A stretch of 37,389 bases of DNA, taken from assembly GCA_002421985.1 (NCBI GenBank), contig DISF01000059.1, positions 1-37,389 on the forward strand. Direction: 5' to 3'. The translations under genes were made by a program, and so were the position numbers. The DNA is from Roseovarius sp. UBA6217. GTDB lineage: Bacteria; Pseudomonadota; Alphaproteobacteria; Rhodobacterales; Rhodobacteraceae. This document shows positions 24,827 through 31,657 of the stretch, one piece after another. The notes under the pieces are model-generated. The model was not told the origin of the DNA and ran no database searches. It was given only the letters and a program-made list of their open reading frames with translations. The first letter of the stretch is position 1. The number at the start of each line of letters is the position of its first letter.

Positions 24827-25150
24827 GCCTTCGATGTTTGCCACGACGTGGCCGAAGCTGTGCTGATGACAGGTTGTGCCCTGTTGCTGCCATTCCCGTT
24901 CCACCCCCGCGCGGAACAAGGCGCGCTTGCACGCCGCCGCCCTGTGTGGAATGGTGGCCGGTGCTGTCGGAGCGGGGCGACCGGGTGGGCCGGATGAGGT
25001 CCGCCGCGTGGTCGCCGGATCATCAGGTGAACCTGGCCATCGGAAGGGTGCGGATGACCCATTGGCAGGCGGGCGCGGAATCGCGGGGCATGGCCCCGTT
25101 GGCGAACGGCGCGGAATCGTGCAAGAGGGGTTCCGGGCCTGAGCGGCCAT
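24827..25150. other. Gap between K+ channel and acuI: no supported gene
   Basis: This stretch contains repeat copy F near its left end. Several overlapping frames of 60-150 codons cross it on both strands, but none has a recognisable domain, a binding site or consistent codon use. I see no RNA gene. Confidence 0.6.
24904..24943 (-). repeat. Dispersed palindromic repeat, copy F (3' end only)
   Basis: On the minus strand it reads GGGCGGCGGCGTGC-AA-GCGCGCC, then TTGTTCCGCGCGGGG. This is the terminal nested hairpin of the family, with one G-T pair in the stem. The outer arm is partly lost. It begins 78 bases past the K+ channel stop. Confidence 0.65.
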
Positions 25151-25212
25151 GGGGGCGCTGCCCCCGCCGCCCGTTCCGGGCGGCCCCCCGGAATATTTTT
25201 GGCAAGATGAAG
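25151..25212 (+). repeat. Composite GC-hairpin plus TATTTTT motif before acuI
   Basis: GGGGGC-GCT-GCCCCC (25151-25165) and CCGCCC-GTTCC-GGGCGG (25167-25183) are consecutive hairpins, followed by CCCCCGG and TATTTTTGGCAAGATGAAG (25194-25212). The last 19 bases match 3853-3871 with one difference. I recall this composite as a recurrent intergenic sequence in Rhodobacteraceae. It ends 35 bases before the acuI ATG. Confidence 0.6.
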
Positions 25213-25247
25213 CGGGGGCAGACCCTGCACGGGAAAAGGAGAGTGAC

Positions 25248-26240
25248 ATGTTCAACGCATTGGTCGTCGAAAAGGACGAGGAAAGCGGCAAGACATCTGC
25301 CGCGGTGAGGCAGATTTCCGAGGCGGACCTGCCCGAGGCGGAGGTGACAGTCGCGGTCGAGTATTCGACGGTGAATTACAAGGACGGGCTGTGCATCGGG
25401 CCGGGCGGCGGGCTGGTGCGGAAATATCCGCATGTGCCGGGGATCGACTTTGCCGGGGTGGTCGAGCAGAGCCACGATGACCGCTACAAGCCCGGCGACC
25501 GCGTGGTTCTGACCGGCTGGCGCGTGGGCGAGGCGCATTGGGGCGGTTATGCGCAAAAGGCGCGGGTGAAGGCCGACTGGCTGGTGCCGCTGCCCGAGGG
25601 GCTGGACACGCGGCAAGCGATGGCCGTGGGCACGGCGGGGTTCACCGCGATGCTGGCGGTGATGGCGCTCGAGGATCACGGGCTCAAACCGGGGCACGGG
25701 CCGGTGCTGGTGACGGGTGCTGCGGGCGGCGTGGGATCGGTGGCGACCGCGATCCTTGCCGGCCTGGGCCACGAGGTGGCGGCGGTGACCGGCCGCCCCG
25801 AGACCGCCGATTACCTCAAGTCGCTCGGGGCCACGCAGATCGTGCCGCGCGAGGATCTGGCCGAGACGGTCAAGCGCCCGCTGGAAAGCGAGACCTGGAC
25901 CGGCTGTGTCGATGCGGTGGGCGGCGCGATGCTGGCGCGGGTGCTGGGGCAGATGAAATATGGCGCGAGCGTCGCCGCCGTGGGGCTGGCGGGGGGCACG
26001 GACCTGCCCGCGACGGTCATTCCGTTCCTGTTGCGCGGTGTGAACCTCTTGGGGATCGACTCGGTGATGCAGCCCTATGCGAACCGGTTGCGGGCCTGGG
26101 AGCGGATCGCGCGCGATCTGCCGATGGACAAGCTCGAGGCGATGGTGGTGCCTGCCACGCTGGGCGATCTGCCGCAACTCGGGGCGGATATCCTCAAGGG
26201 CCAGGTGCGCGGCCGCGTCGTGGTGGATGTGAACGCCTGA
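25248..26240 (+). CDS. acuI: Acrylyl-CoA reductase (AcuI/YhdH family)
   Basis: A 330-residue zinc-free medium-chain dehydrogenase matching AcuI/YhdH, which reduces acrylyl-CoA to propionyl-CoA with NADPH. In marine Rhodobacteraceae this step detoxifies acrylate formed from dimethylsulfoniopropionate. The N-terminal NYKDGLCIGPGGGLVRKYPH and VPGIDFAGVV, the nucleotide-binding VTGAAGGVGSVATAILAGLG and the C-terminal GRVVVDV agree with the family. Start at 25248 is fixed by AAAGGAGAG about 6 bases upstream; the longer frame begins in the repeat. No dmdA, dddA or prpE lies in the window, so the pathway link is from family knowledge. The GNAT gene follows after 56 bases. Confidence 0.9.
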   Translation: MFNALVVEKDEESGKTSAAVRQISEADLPEAEVTVAVEYSTVNYKDGLCIGPGGGLVRKYPHVPGIDFAGVVEQSHDDRYKPGDRVVLTGWRVGEAHWGGYAQKARVKADWLVPLPEGLDTRQAMAVGTAGFTAMLAVMALEDHGLKPGHGPVLVTGAAGGVGSVATAILAGLGHEVAAVTGRPETADYLKSLGATQIVPREDLAETVKRPLESETWTGCVDAVGGAMLARVLGQMKYGASVAAVGLAGGTDLPATVIPFLLRGVNLLGIDSVMQPYANRLRAWERIARDLPMDKLEAMVVPATLGDLPQLGADILKGQVRGRVVVDVNA

Positions 26241-26258
26241 GCCTTGCCAAGCCACGCG

Positions 26259-26288
26259 CCCCCCGCTAGCCATGAGCCACGCGGGGGG
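26259..26288 (+). promoter_or_regulatory. GC hairpin overlapping the GNAT ribosome binding site
   Basis: CCCCCCGC (26259-26266) pairs perfectly with GCGGGGGG (26281-26288) around a 14-base loop. It lies between acuI and the GNAT gene and no T-run follows. The G-run is also the only ribosome-binding-like sequence before the ATG at 26297, so folding would hide it. Confidence 0.45.
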
Positions 26289-26296
26289 GGCAAGAC

Positions 26297-26830
26297 ATGG
26301 ACACCGGGCCGGACATCACGATCCGTTATGCGCGCGACGGCGATTTCACCGCGCTCTGGCCGATCCTGCGCGGCGTGATCCGCGCGGGAGAGACCTATGC
26401 CATCGAGCCGAGCCTGACGCGCGAGGCGGTGCGCGCGCTGTGGATGCAGGCCCCGCGCGCCACCTATGTGGCCGAGATCGCGGGCGAGACGGTCGGCACC
26501 TATACCATCAAGACCAACCAGCCGGGCGGCGGCGCGCATGTGTGCAACTGCGGCTACATGGTGGCCGAGGCCGCGCGCGGGCGCGGCATCGCCCGCGCCA
26601 TGTGCCTGCATTCGCAAGAAGAGGCGCGCGCGATGGGCTATCTTGCGATGCAGTTCAATTTCGTGGTCGAGACCAATGTCGGGGCGATCGCGCTCTGGGA
26701 GGCGCTCGGCTTTGCCACCGTGGGCCGCCTGCCCCGCGCCTTTGCCCACCCCGAAGCGGGGCTGGTGGATGCGCGGGTGATGTATAAATGGCTGTCAGGT
26801 GACACTCCATTTTACGGTGATGCCGGATGA
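26297..26830 (+). CDS. GNAT-family N-acetyltransferase
   Basis: A 177-residue single-domain acetyltransferase. It begins with the usual beta-strand ITIRYARDGDFTALWPILRGV and has the acetyl-CoA loop EAARGRGIARAMCLHSQEEA (motif A, R/Q-x-x-G-x-G/A form), followed by FNFVVETNVGAIALWEALGF, where Asn and the aromatic end are typical of motif B. It resembles YhhY/L-amino acid acetyltransferase-like members, but the acceptor substrate cannot be told. The ATG at 26297 follows a G-rich run. It lies 56 bases downstream of acuI and could be co-transcribed, though a hairpin lies between. Confidence 0.88.
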   Translation: MDTGPDITIRYARDGDFTALWPILRGVIRAGETYAIEPSLTREAVRALWMQAPRATYVAEIAGETVGTYTIKTNQPGGGAHVCNCGYMVAEAARGRGIARAMCLHSQEEARAMGYLAMQFNFVVETNVGAIALWEALGFATVGRLPRAFAHPEAGLVDARVMYKWLSGDTPFYGDAG

Positions 26831-27244
26831 TCGGGGGCTATGGCGGCATGGGTGCGGACAGAAGTCTCGACAGGCGTCACCGGTTCTTTCCCCGTGGAAT
26901 TTCTTGTTTGGCACTCAACTGAAACTTGCTTGACCGTAACCGACGACATCACGATTTACGATTTCTTTCAAAGGCTTGATGAGGATCACAGCCGGAAGCG
27001 ACTTCAAACCTTGAGGGGTTTCCGGCGCGGTCTGCTGCCATCCACGCAACCATCCGCCTGGAAGGCCATCACGGTGAGCATGATCCTGTGGGAAAGCCCG
27101 CCATGCGTTTCCGGGTGGTCTTGCGTTGACCGCATCTCTTCAATACGCGGCGGAAACACGCAAGACGCCTCACTCCGCAGCGGCACCTTGGCGAAGGTTC
27201 GATTTCTGTTCCACCCTGGAGCGCGTCCCTGATATCGAAGTGTT
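26831..27244. other. Decayed or non-coding stretch next to IS remnant
   Basis: About 410 bases with base composition less GC-rich than the core genes. A plus frame at 26840-27232 could encode 130 residues, but the product has no recognisable domain, mixed codon use and no ribosome binding site. I see no RNA gene. It probably belongs with the transposon debris on its right. Confidence 0.5.
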
Positions 27245-27350
27245 TAGAGCATGTTGCGCAAAAGTGGGAACCGGTTTTGCGCAGAAAAACATGCGACCAC
27301 AAAAGGTTAGAGTGGGTCGCGTGAATGCAAATGAACGCGACACGCTCTAG
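27245..27350. repeat. Rhizobial-type bipartite palindromic repeat
   Basis: First half: GCATGTT...AACATGC enclosing GCGCAAAA...TTTTGCGC, a two-tier hairpin (27250-27293). Second half: AGAGTGGGTCGCGT pairs imperfectly with ACGCGACACGCTCT (27310-27348). From memory this closely resembles a palindromic intergenic repeat very common in Rhizobiales. Its right edge overlaps the stop codon of the transposase remnant. Confidence 0.7.
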
Positions 27351-27697
27351 GCAGCGGACTCATAAAACTCGATCCAGAGCCTGACGGATGCCAGTTTGAT
27401 CATCGACAGGAAGTTGAGTGAAGTCTTTTCGTATCGGGTTGCGATGCGGCGGAACGAAGCTTTCAGCCTACCAAAGAACCGCTCGATTTTGTTGCGCTCC
27501 CGGTAAATTTCGGCGTCAAATTCGGCGGGCAGTTTGCGGTTGGCCTTGGGAGGGATCACGCAGGTAGCTGTCACATCCCCGACGATCGCATAGCCCCGCG
27601 TCGATCGGCGCTTTTCATGGCACGGCCGGTTCTGCGCGAGGTTCGCGACGGAGTGCGACCATGCTGATCCACCTTCACAGCCAGGCCACGACGACAC
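27347..27697 (-). pseudogene. IS5-family (IS427-like group) transposase, C-terminal remnant
   Basis: About 75 residues at the 3' end are clear transposase: VIPPKANRKLPAEFDAEIYR, then the RNKIERFFGRLK motif with the third catalytic acidic residue (the E of DDE), and IATRYEKTSLNFLSMIKLAS up to the stop. The rest of the frame, and sequence up to about 27800, does not give the catalytic Asp residues in any one frame, so the element is truncated and frameshifted and cannot be active. It lies just downstream of the Tat-type lipoprotein gene. Its stop codon falls inside the palindromic repeat. Terminal inverted repeats were not found. Confidence 0.78.
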
Positions 27698-27817
27698 CCA
27701 AGGTGCGAGCGGCGATCCAGGGAAGCGACGAGGCCGGGACGGTGCTGGCCGTCGGGTGACAGGTCGGCCATCTGCACCCCGACTTTGGAGAGAGCCTCGA
27801 CCGACGGTCAGTCAGGC

Positions 27818-28336
27818 TCAGCGGCTGCTCACACGCTCGTTCTGGACACCGCGCACGCGGATTTCGCGCACCTCGCGGAGGATCTTGTCAGAGACGAATA
27901 CGGCGGCCTGCACATCGCGCGGCCTGTTCGGTGCATCGAGCGGATGCACAGCGCGAAGCTCATAGCCGAGCACCCCGCCCACCGGCTTGCCATCCTCGGC
28001 GTCGGGCACGAGGCGCACATCATATATTTCCTGCTGGGAGGCGCGGCCGCGCACCCGCAAGATCGCCCCGCCGGTGGCCGGTTCGACCACGAGATCCGTC
28101 ACCTCGTCCACAAGGGTGCCCTCATAGGGCTTTTCCTTGCGCCTCCGGTCGAACAGCCCGCTCTCCTGCTGCCTGGGGATGAGCGGATTGGTGTCTTGTT
28201 CTGCGGCCTGCGCATTGCGGCTGCGCGACTGGCTGCGCCCGAACCAGTTGCGCGGGTTGGCCCGCGAGTCGCCAAAACCGCCGCACCCCGCCAGCGCCCC
28301 CACCGCCGCCAGCCCAAGGAAAACCCGCCGCTTCAT
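27818..28336 (-). CDS. Putative Tat-exported lipoprotein of unknown function
   Basis: A 172-residue protein with an export signal at the N-terminus, MKRRVFLGLAAVGALAGC. The RRVFLG stretch fits the twin-arginine pattern, and LAGC ending at Cys18 is a lipobox, so a lipid-anchored protein in the periplasm is likely. A basic, low-complexity segment (about 25-75, with SQSRSRNAQAAEQ) precedes a small folded domain with VDEVTDLVVEPATGGAILRV and a late AAVFVSDKILREVREIRV. I recall such proteins as hypothetical in Rhodobacteraceae. The start at 28336 avoids a 5-residue extension. It is divergent from sufE; the IS remnant lies directly past its stop but does not cut it. Confidence 0.75.
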   Translation of the reverse strand: MKRRVFLGLAAVGALAGCGGFGDSRANPRNWFGRSQSRSRNAQAAEQDTNPLIPRQQESGLFDRRRKEKPYEGTLVDEVTDLVVEPATGGAILRVRGRASQQEIYDVRLVPDAEDGKPVGGVLGYELRAVHPLDAPNRPRDVQAAVFVSDKILREVREIRVRGVQNERVSSR

Positions 28337-28461
28337 GCCCGAAACCCCCATCGCAATCGGGGCACCTCTATCCTACCGGCGCGTGGTTGAAAAGGTGCAA
28401 GCGGGGGCTGGACCTCGGGGGCGCGCGCGCCTAATTCTGACAGGGAGACCGGAAGAGGCGC

Positions 28462-28893
28462 ATGGCAACCGAGGCATTCGAACAAATCGTGGACGATTTC
28501 GACTTCCTGGAGGATTGGGAAGACCGCTATCGCTATGTCATCGACTACGGGCGGCGGATGGAGCCGCTTGACGCGGCGCTCAAGGTGCCCGCCACCAAGG
28601 TCGATGGCTGCGCGAGCCAAGTCTGGCTGCATCCGCAGATCGAGGGCGGGCGCTTTCGCTTTGACGGCGACAGCGATGCGATGATCGTGCGTGGCCTGAT
28701 CGCGGTTTTGCGCGCACTCTATAACGATCTGCCGGTCTCGGAAGTGGCGCGCGTCGATGCTCAGGCGGAACTGGCACGGCTCGGGCTTGATGCGCATCTG
28801 TCGGCGCAACGCTCCAACGGGCTTCGGGCGATGATCGCGCGCATCCGGGGGGTGGCCGCCGAGGCGGCGCGACAGCCTGCCACGGGAAGGTAA
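28462..28893 (+). CDS. sufE: Cysteine desulfuration protein SufE
   Basis: A 143-residue SufE that accepts persulfide sulfur from the desulfurase SufS and passes it to the SufBCD scaffold during iron-sulfur cluster assembly. The acceptor is Cys50 in KVDGCASQVWL. The N-terminal FLEDWEDRYRYVIDYGRRM and C-terminal LSAQRSNGLRAMIARIR blocks are the family's conserved surfaces. Length is typical. The suf operon itself is not in the window, so sufE is unlinked here, as in many alphaproteobacteria. It is followed after 50 bases by the desaturase on the same strand; they may share a transcript. Confidence 0.95.
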   Translation: MATEAFEQIVDDFDFLEDWEDRYRYVIDYGRRMEPLDAALKVPATKVDGCASQVWLHPQIEGGRFRFDGDSDAMIVRGLIAVLRALYNDLPVSEVARVDAQAELARLGLDAHLSAQRSNGLRAMIARIRGVAAEAARQPATGR

Positions 28894-28943
28894 GTTTCGG
28901 ACAACGGGCGACCCTGATATCATGACGACAAATGGAGGGCAAA

Positions 28944-29957
28944 ATGACCGCGACGGACCAGACCGCAGAAATGCGCGCCTTTCTCAAGCCCTATACCGCC
29001 AAGAGCGACGCACGCGGCGCGCTGTCGCTTGGCATGACGCTCGCCGTTTACGGGGCCGCGCTGGTGGCCGGGGCATGGGCGGGGGCGGCGGGGCTGTGGC
29101 TTGCCGTCCTTCCGGCGGTGGTGGTGCTCGCCTTCGCCTCGGTGCGGCTTTACGTGCTTCAGCACGATTGCGGGCATCATTCGCTCTTTGCCACGCGGAG
29201 GGCCAATGACATCGCGGGCTATCTGCTATCGGTGTTCTCGTTCACGCCCTACCGGGTGATGCAGCACAATCACAACATGCACCACGCCTATCTCGGCAAT
29301 CTCGACCACCGCGAAACCACCGAGATCCATACAATGACCCTGCGAGAATGGCAGCGCGCCGACGGGTGGACGCGGCTGCGCTACCGGCTCTATCGCAACC
29401 CGGTGCTGATGCTGCCGCTGGGGGCGTTCTTGACCTATTTCATCGCCTACCGCTGGCCGCGCAACACGCGTGATGTGGGCGCGGGCGGGGTCATCGTGCA
29501 TAACCTGATGATCGCGGGTCTGCTCGTGGCGATATGGGCGGGGCTGGGCATGGCCGGGCTGGCGGTATGGTTTGCCGCGTCGATGCTGGGGGGCATGATC
29601 GGGGTGTTTCTCGTCTATCTCCAGCACAACTTTGAGGAAACATACTGGGACCGCAAGCCCGATCTCGATTTCCGCCGTGCCACGCTCGAAGGGTCAAGCT
29701 CGCTTGATCTGGGGTGGTGGTGGGATCTGGGCACCGGCAATATCGCCTATCACGACCTGCACCATTACAACCCCGCGATCCCGTCCTACAATCTGCGGCA
29801 TTGCCAGAAGGATTTGCCCGAGCACTTGCAAAGCCACGCGCCGATCCGCTGGCCCGAGGCGCTGCGCAGCTTTACCCTCAAGCTCTGGGACGAAGACGCC
29901 GGGCGGCTGGTGCCGTTCCCGCGCGAACGCCCGCGCCGCGTGGCCGCAACGGGGTAG
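28944..29957 (+). CDS. Fatty acid desaturase (membrane, di-iron)
   Basis: A 337-residue integral-membrane desaturase with all three histidine clusters that bind the di-iron centre: HDCGHH (about 74-79), HNHNMHH (108-114) and HDLHH (270-274), plus QHNFEE near 228. Hydrophobic helices lie between the clusters as expected. Overall it resembles the DesA/delta-12-like omega group, but the position of the double bond and the lipid substrate are not certain. The start at 28944 is chosen because GGAGGG lies 4-5 bases before it; an ATG at 28932 in frame has no such site. It lies 50 bases downstream of sufE. Repeat copy C follows, 94 bases past the stop. Confidence 0.92.
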   Translation: MTATDQTAEMRAFLKPYTAKSDARGALSLGMTLAVYGAALVAGAWAGAAGLWLAVLPAVVVLAFASVRLYVLQHDCGHHSLFATRRANDIAGYLLSVFSFTPYRVMQHNHNMHHAYLGNLDHRETTEIHTMTLREWQRADGWTRLRYRLYRNPVLMLPLGAFLTYFIAYRWPRNTRDVGAGGVIVHNLMIAGLLVAIWAGLGMAGLAVWFAASMLGGMIGVFLVYLQHNFEETYWDRKPDLDFRRATLEGSSSLDLGWWWDLGTGNIAYHDLHHYNPAIPSYNLRHCQKDLPEHLQSHAPIRWPEALRSFTLKLWDEDAGRLVPFPRERPRRVAATG

Positions 29958-30051
29958 TGTTCGACCCCCGACAGTTGTTGCCCAATGATGATCCTGCCTG
30001 CCATGTTGCGCAATGTGGTGCAGGAGGCCTCGTGAACGGCCTGGAAGGAAC

Positions 30052-30234
30052 GATGAGGGAGCCGCGTGGTGCCCGACCGCGGGTGGGCGCTGCAACGGCT
30101 GTGTGGATCACTTTATGGTGCCAAATACTGCAACGATTGTCGGGGCTTGGACGTTGCAAAAGCGCCCGCCCGTCCGGGCGGTCGGGCGCTGCGCGGCGGC
30201 GCGTAAACGCGCCTTGATTCCGCGCAAAGGGGGG
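30052..30234 (+). repeat. Dispersed palindromic repeat, copy C (full)
   Basis: Consensus strand plus. It holds GGGCGCTGCAACG (30085-30097) able to pair with CGTTGC-AAA-AGCGCCC (30152-30167), a CAC-TTTATG-GTG hairpin (30109-30120), the hairpin at 30161-30190, and the end module GGCGCGT-AA-ACGCGCC (30198-30213) inside GCGCGG/CCGCGC arms. It lies between two convergent genes, the desaturase and folC. The rest of the 29958-30382 gap holds no gene I can support. Confidence 0.85.
30158..30190 (-). terminator. Terminator-like hairpin in repeat copy C, facing folC
   Basis: Read on the minus strand, AGCGC and GCGCT outer arms with an inner CCGCCCG/CGGGCGG stem are followed by TTT (the AAA at 30158-30160). 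It lies about 190 bases past the folC stop. This is the same structure as the plus-strand terminator in copy A. Confidence 0.5.
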
Positions 30235-30382
30235 TGCGCCTTCACTGTTCGCTCAAGGCCATGCACGTTCTTCGTGGGCATCAGGCACGTTGTGTCAGGT
30301 GTCGAACAGTAGCACGGGGCGCGGCGGGGGTGGTGCTGGCGTGTAAGGGACATTCGCAGGTTATGCCCCGCCCCGCCCCCGC

Positions 30383-31657
30383 TCAGCCATTTTCGCGCAA
30401 TATCCCCCCCGCGAGGTAGAGCGAGCCGCAAATCAGGATGCGCGCCTGTGGGTCATCCGCCGCGATTCGCTGCACCGCCTCGAGCGCGCTCTCGGCGGTC
30501 TCGGCAGGCAGTCCCACGGCGCGGGCGGCACTTGCCGTCATCTCGGCGGGCAAGGTGTTGGCCTCGCCGGGAATGGACAGCGCGATCAGCCGCTCGGCCT
30601 GCGCCGCGAGGGGGGCGAGATAGCCGCCGATATCCTTGGTGTTCAGCATCCCGCAAATCAGGTGCGTGGGCCGCCGCGGCAGGCGCGCCAGATGCCGCCC
30701 CAACGCCTGCCCGGCGGCAGGGTTGTGCCCGCCATCGAGCCAGATCTCGGCCTCGGGTGCGGCCTCGACCAGCGGGCCGCGCAAGAGCCGCTGCATCCGC
30801 GCAGGCCAGACCGCGCGCGTCACCGCCGCCTCAAGCGCCACATCGCCCGCCCCGAGATGGCGCAGCGCCGAGAGCGCCGCACCGGCATTGTCGATCTGAT
30901 GCGCGCCGGGCAGGTTTGGCAGCGGCAGATCGCACAGCCCCGCCTCGTCCTGATAAATGAGCCGCCCGCGCTCCTCCCAGACATGCCAGTGCTGGCCCTG
31001 CGCAAGGATCGGCGCGCCAAGCCGCGCGGCCCGCGCCTCGATCACCGCCATCGCATCATCCTCCTGCGGGCCGATGACGCAGGGCACACCGCGCTTGATG
31101 ATACCGGCCTTTTCACCGGCGATCTTTGCCAGCGTGTCGCCCAGATATTGCTCGTGGTCGATGGAGACCGGCGTAATCACCGCCAACGCCGGACGCGCCA
31201 CCACGTTGGTGGCATCAAGCCGCCCGCCAAGCCCAACCTCGAGCAGGGTATAATCGGCGCGCATCCGCGACATGGCGAGGATCGCGGCGCAGGTGGTGAT
31301 CTCGAAATAGGTGATGGGCGCGCCGCCATTGGCGGCCTCGCACTCATCGAGAACCGCGCTCAGGTGATCCTCGGAAATCAGCGCGCCCGCGAGGCGTATC
31401 CGCTCGTGAAACCGCGCCAGATGGGGCGAGGTATAGGCGTGGCAGGTCTGGCCCGCCGCCTCCAGCCCGGCGCGGATCATCGCCAATGTGCTGCCCTTGC
31501 CATTGGTGCCCGCGATATGGATCACCGGCGGCAGGTTGTCCTGCGGGTTGCCCAGCGCATCGAGCAGGCGCCAGACCCGATCAAGCGTGAGGTCGATGAT
31601 CTTGGGGTGCAGCGCCATCATCCGCGACAGGATGAGGTCCGATCCGGGCGCGGTCAT
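30383..31657 (-). CDS. folC: Bifunctional folylpolyglutamate synthase/dihydrofolate synthase
   Basis: A 424-residue Mur-ligase-like enzyme that adds glutamate to dihydropteroate and then extends the tail on folates. The ATP loop IHIAGTNGKGSTLAMI (47-62) and the LEVGLGGRLDATNVV segment are diagnostic, with TPVSIDHEQYLGDTLAKIAGEKAGI after it. The C-terminal WLDGGHNPAAGQALG is also typical. The ATG overlaps the accD stop by 4 bases (ATGA), so translation is coupled to accD; accD-folC is a classic pairing. A much longer open frame to 32671 continues through accD in another frame and is not real. Repeat copy C lies downstream. Confidence 0.95.
   Translation of the reverse strand: MTAPGSDLILSRMMALHPKIIDLTLDRVWRLLDALGNPQDNLPPVIHIAGTNGKGSTLAMIRAGLEAAGQTCHAYTSPHLARFHERIRLAGALISEDHLSAVLDECEAANGGAPITYFEITTCAAILAMSRMRADYTLLEVGLGGRLDATNVVARPALAVITPVSIDHEQYLGDTLAKIAGEKAGIIKRGVPCVIGPQEDDAMAVIEARAARLGAPILAQGQHWHVWEERGRLIYQDEAGLCDLPLPNLPGAHQIDNAGAALSALRHLGAGDVALEAAVTRAVWPARMQRLLRGPLVEAAPEAEIWLDGGHNPAAGQALGRHLARLPRRPTHLICGMLNTKDIGGYLAPLAAQAERLIALSIPGEANTLPAEMTASAARAVGLPAETAESALEAVQRIAADDPQARILICGSLYLAGGILRENG

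Noticed and set aside
24838..25308. Possible proteins on both strands before acuI
   Set aside because: They overlap each other, a repeat and the acuI start, with no recognisable domain.
26840..27232. Possible 130-residue protein
   Set aside because: No ribosome binding site, domain or consistent codon use; it lies in transposon debris.
14116..30234. CRISPR array
   Set aside because: The repeat copies are kilobases apart, about 180-200 bases long when full, and not regularly spaced.
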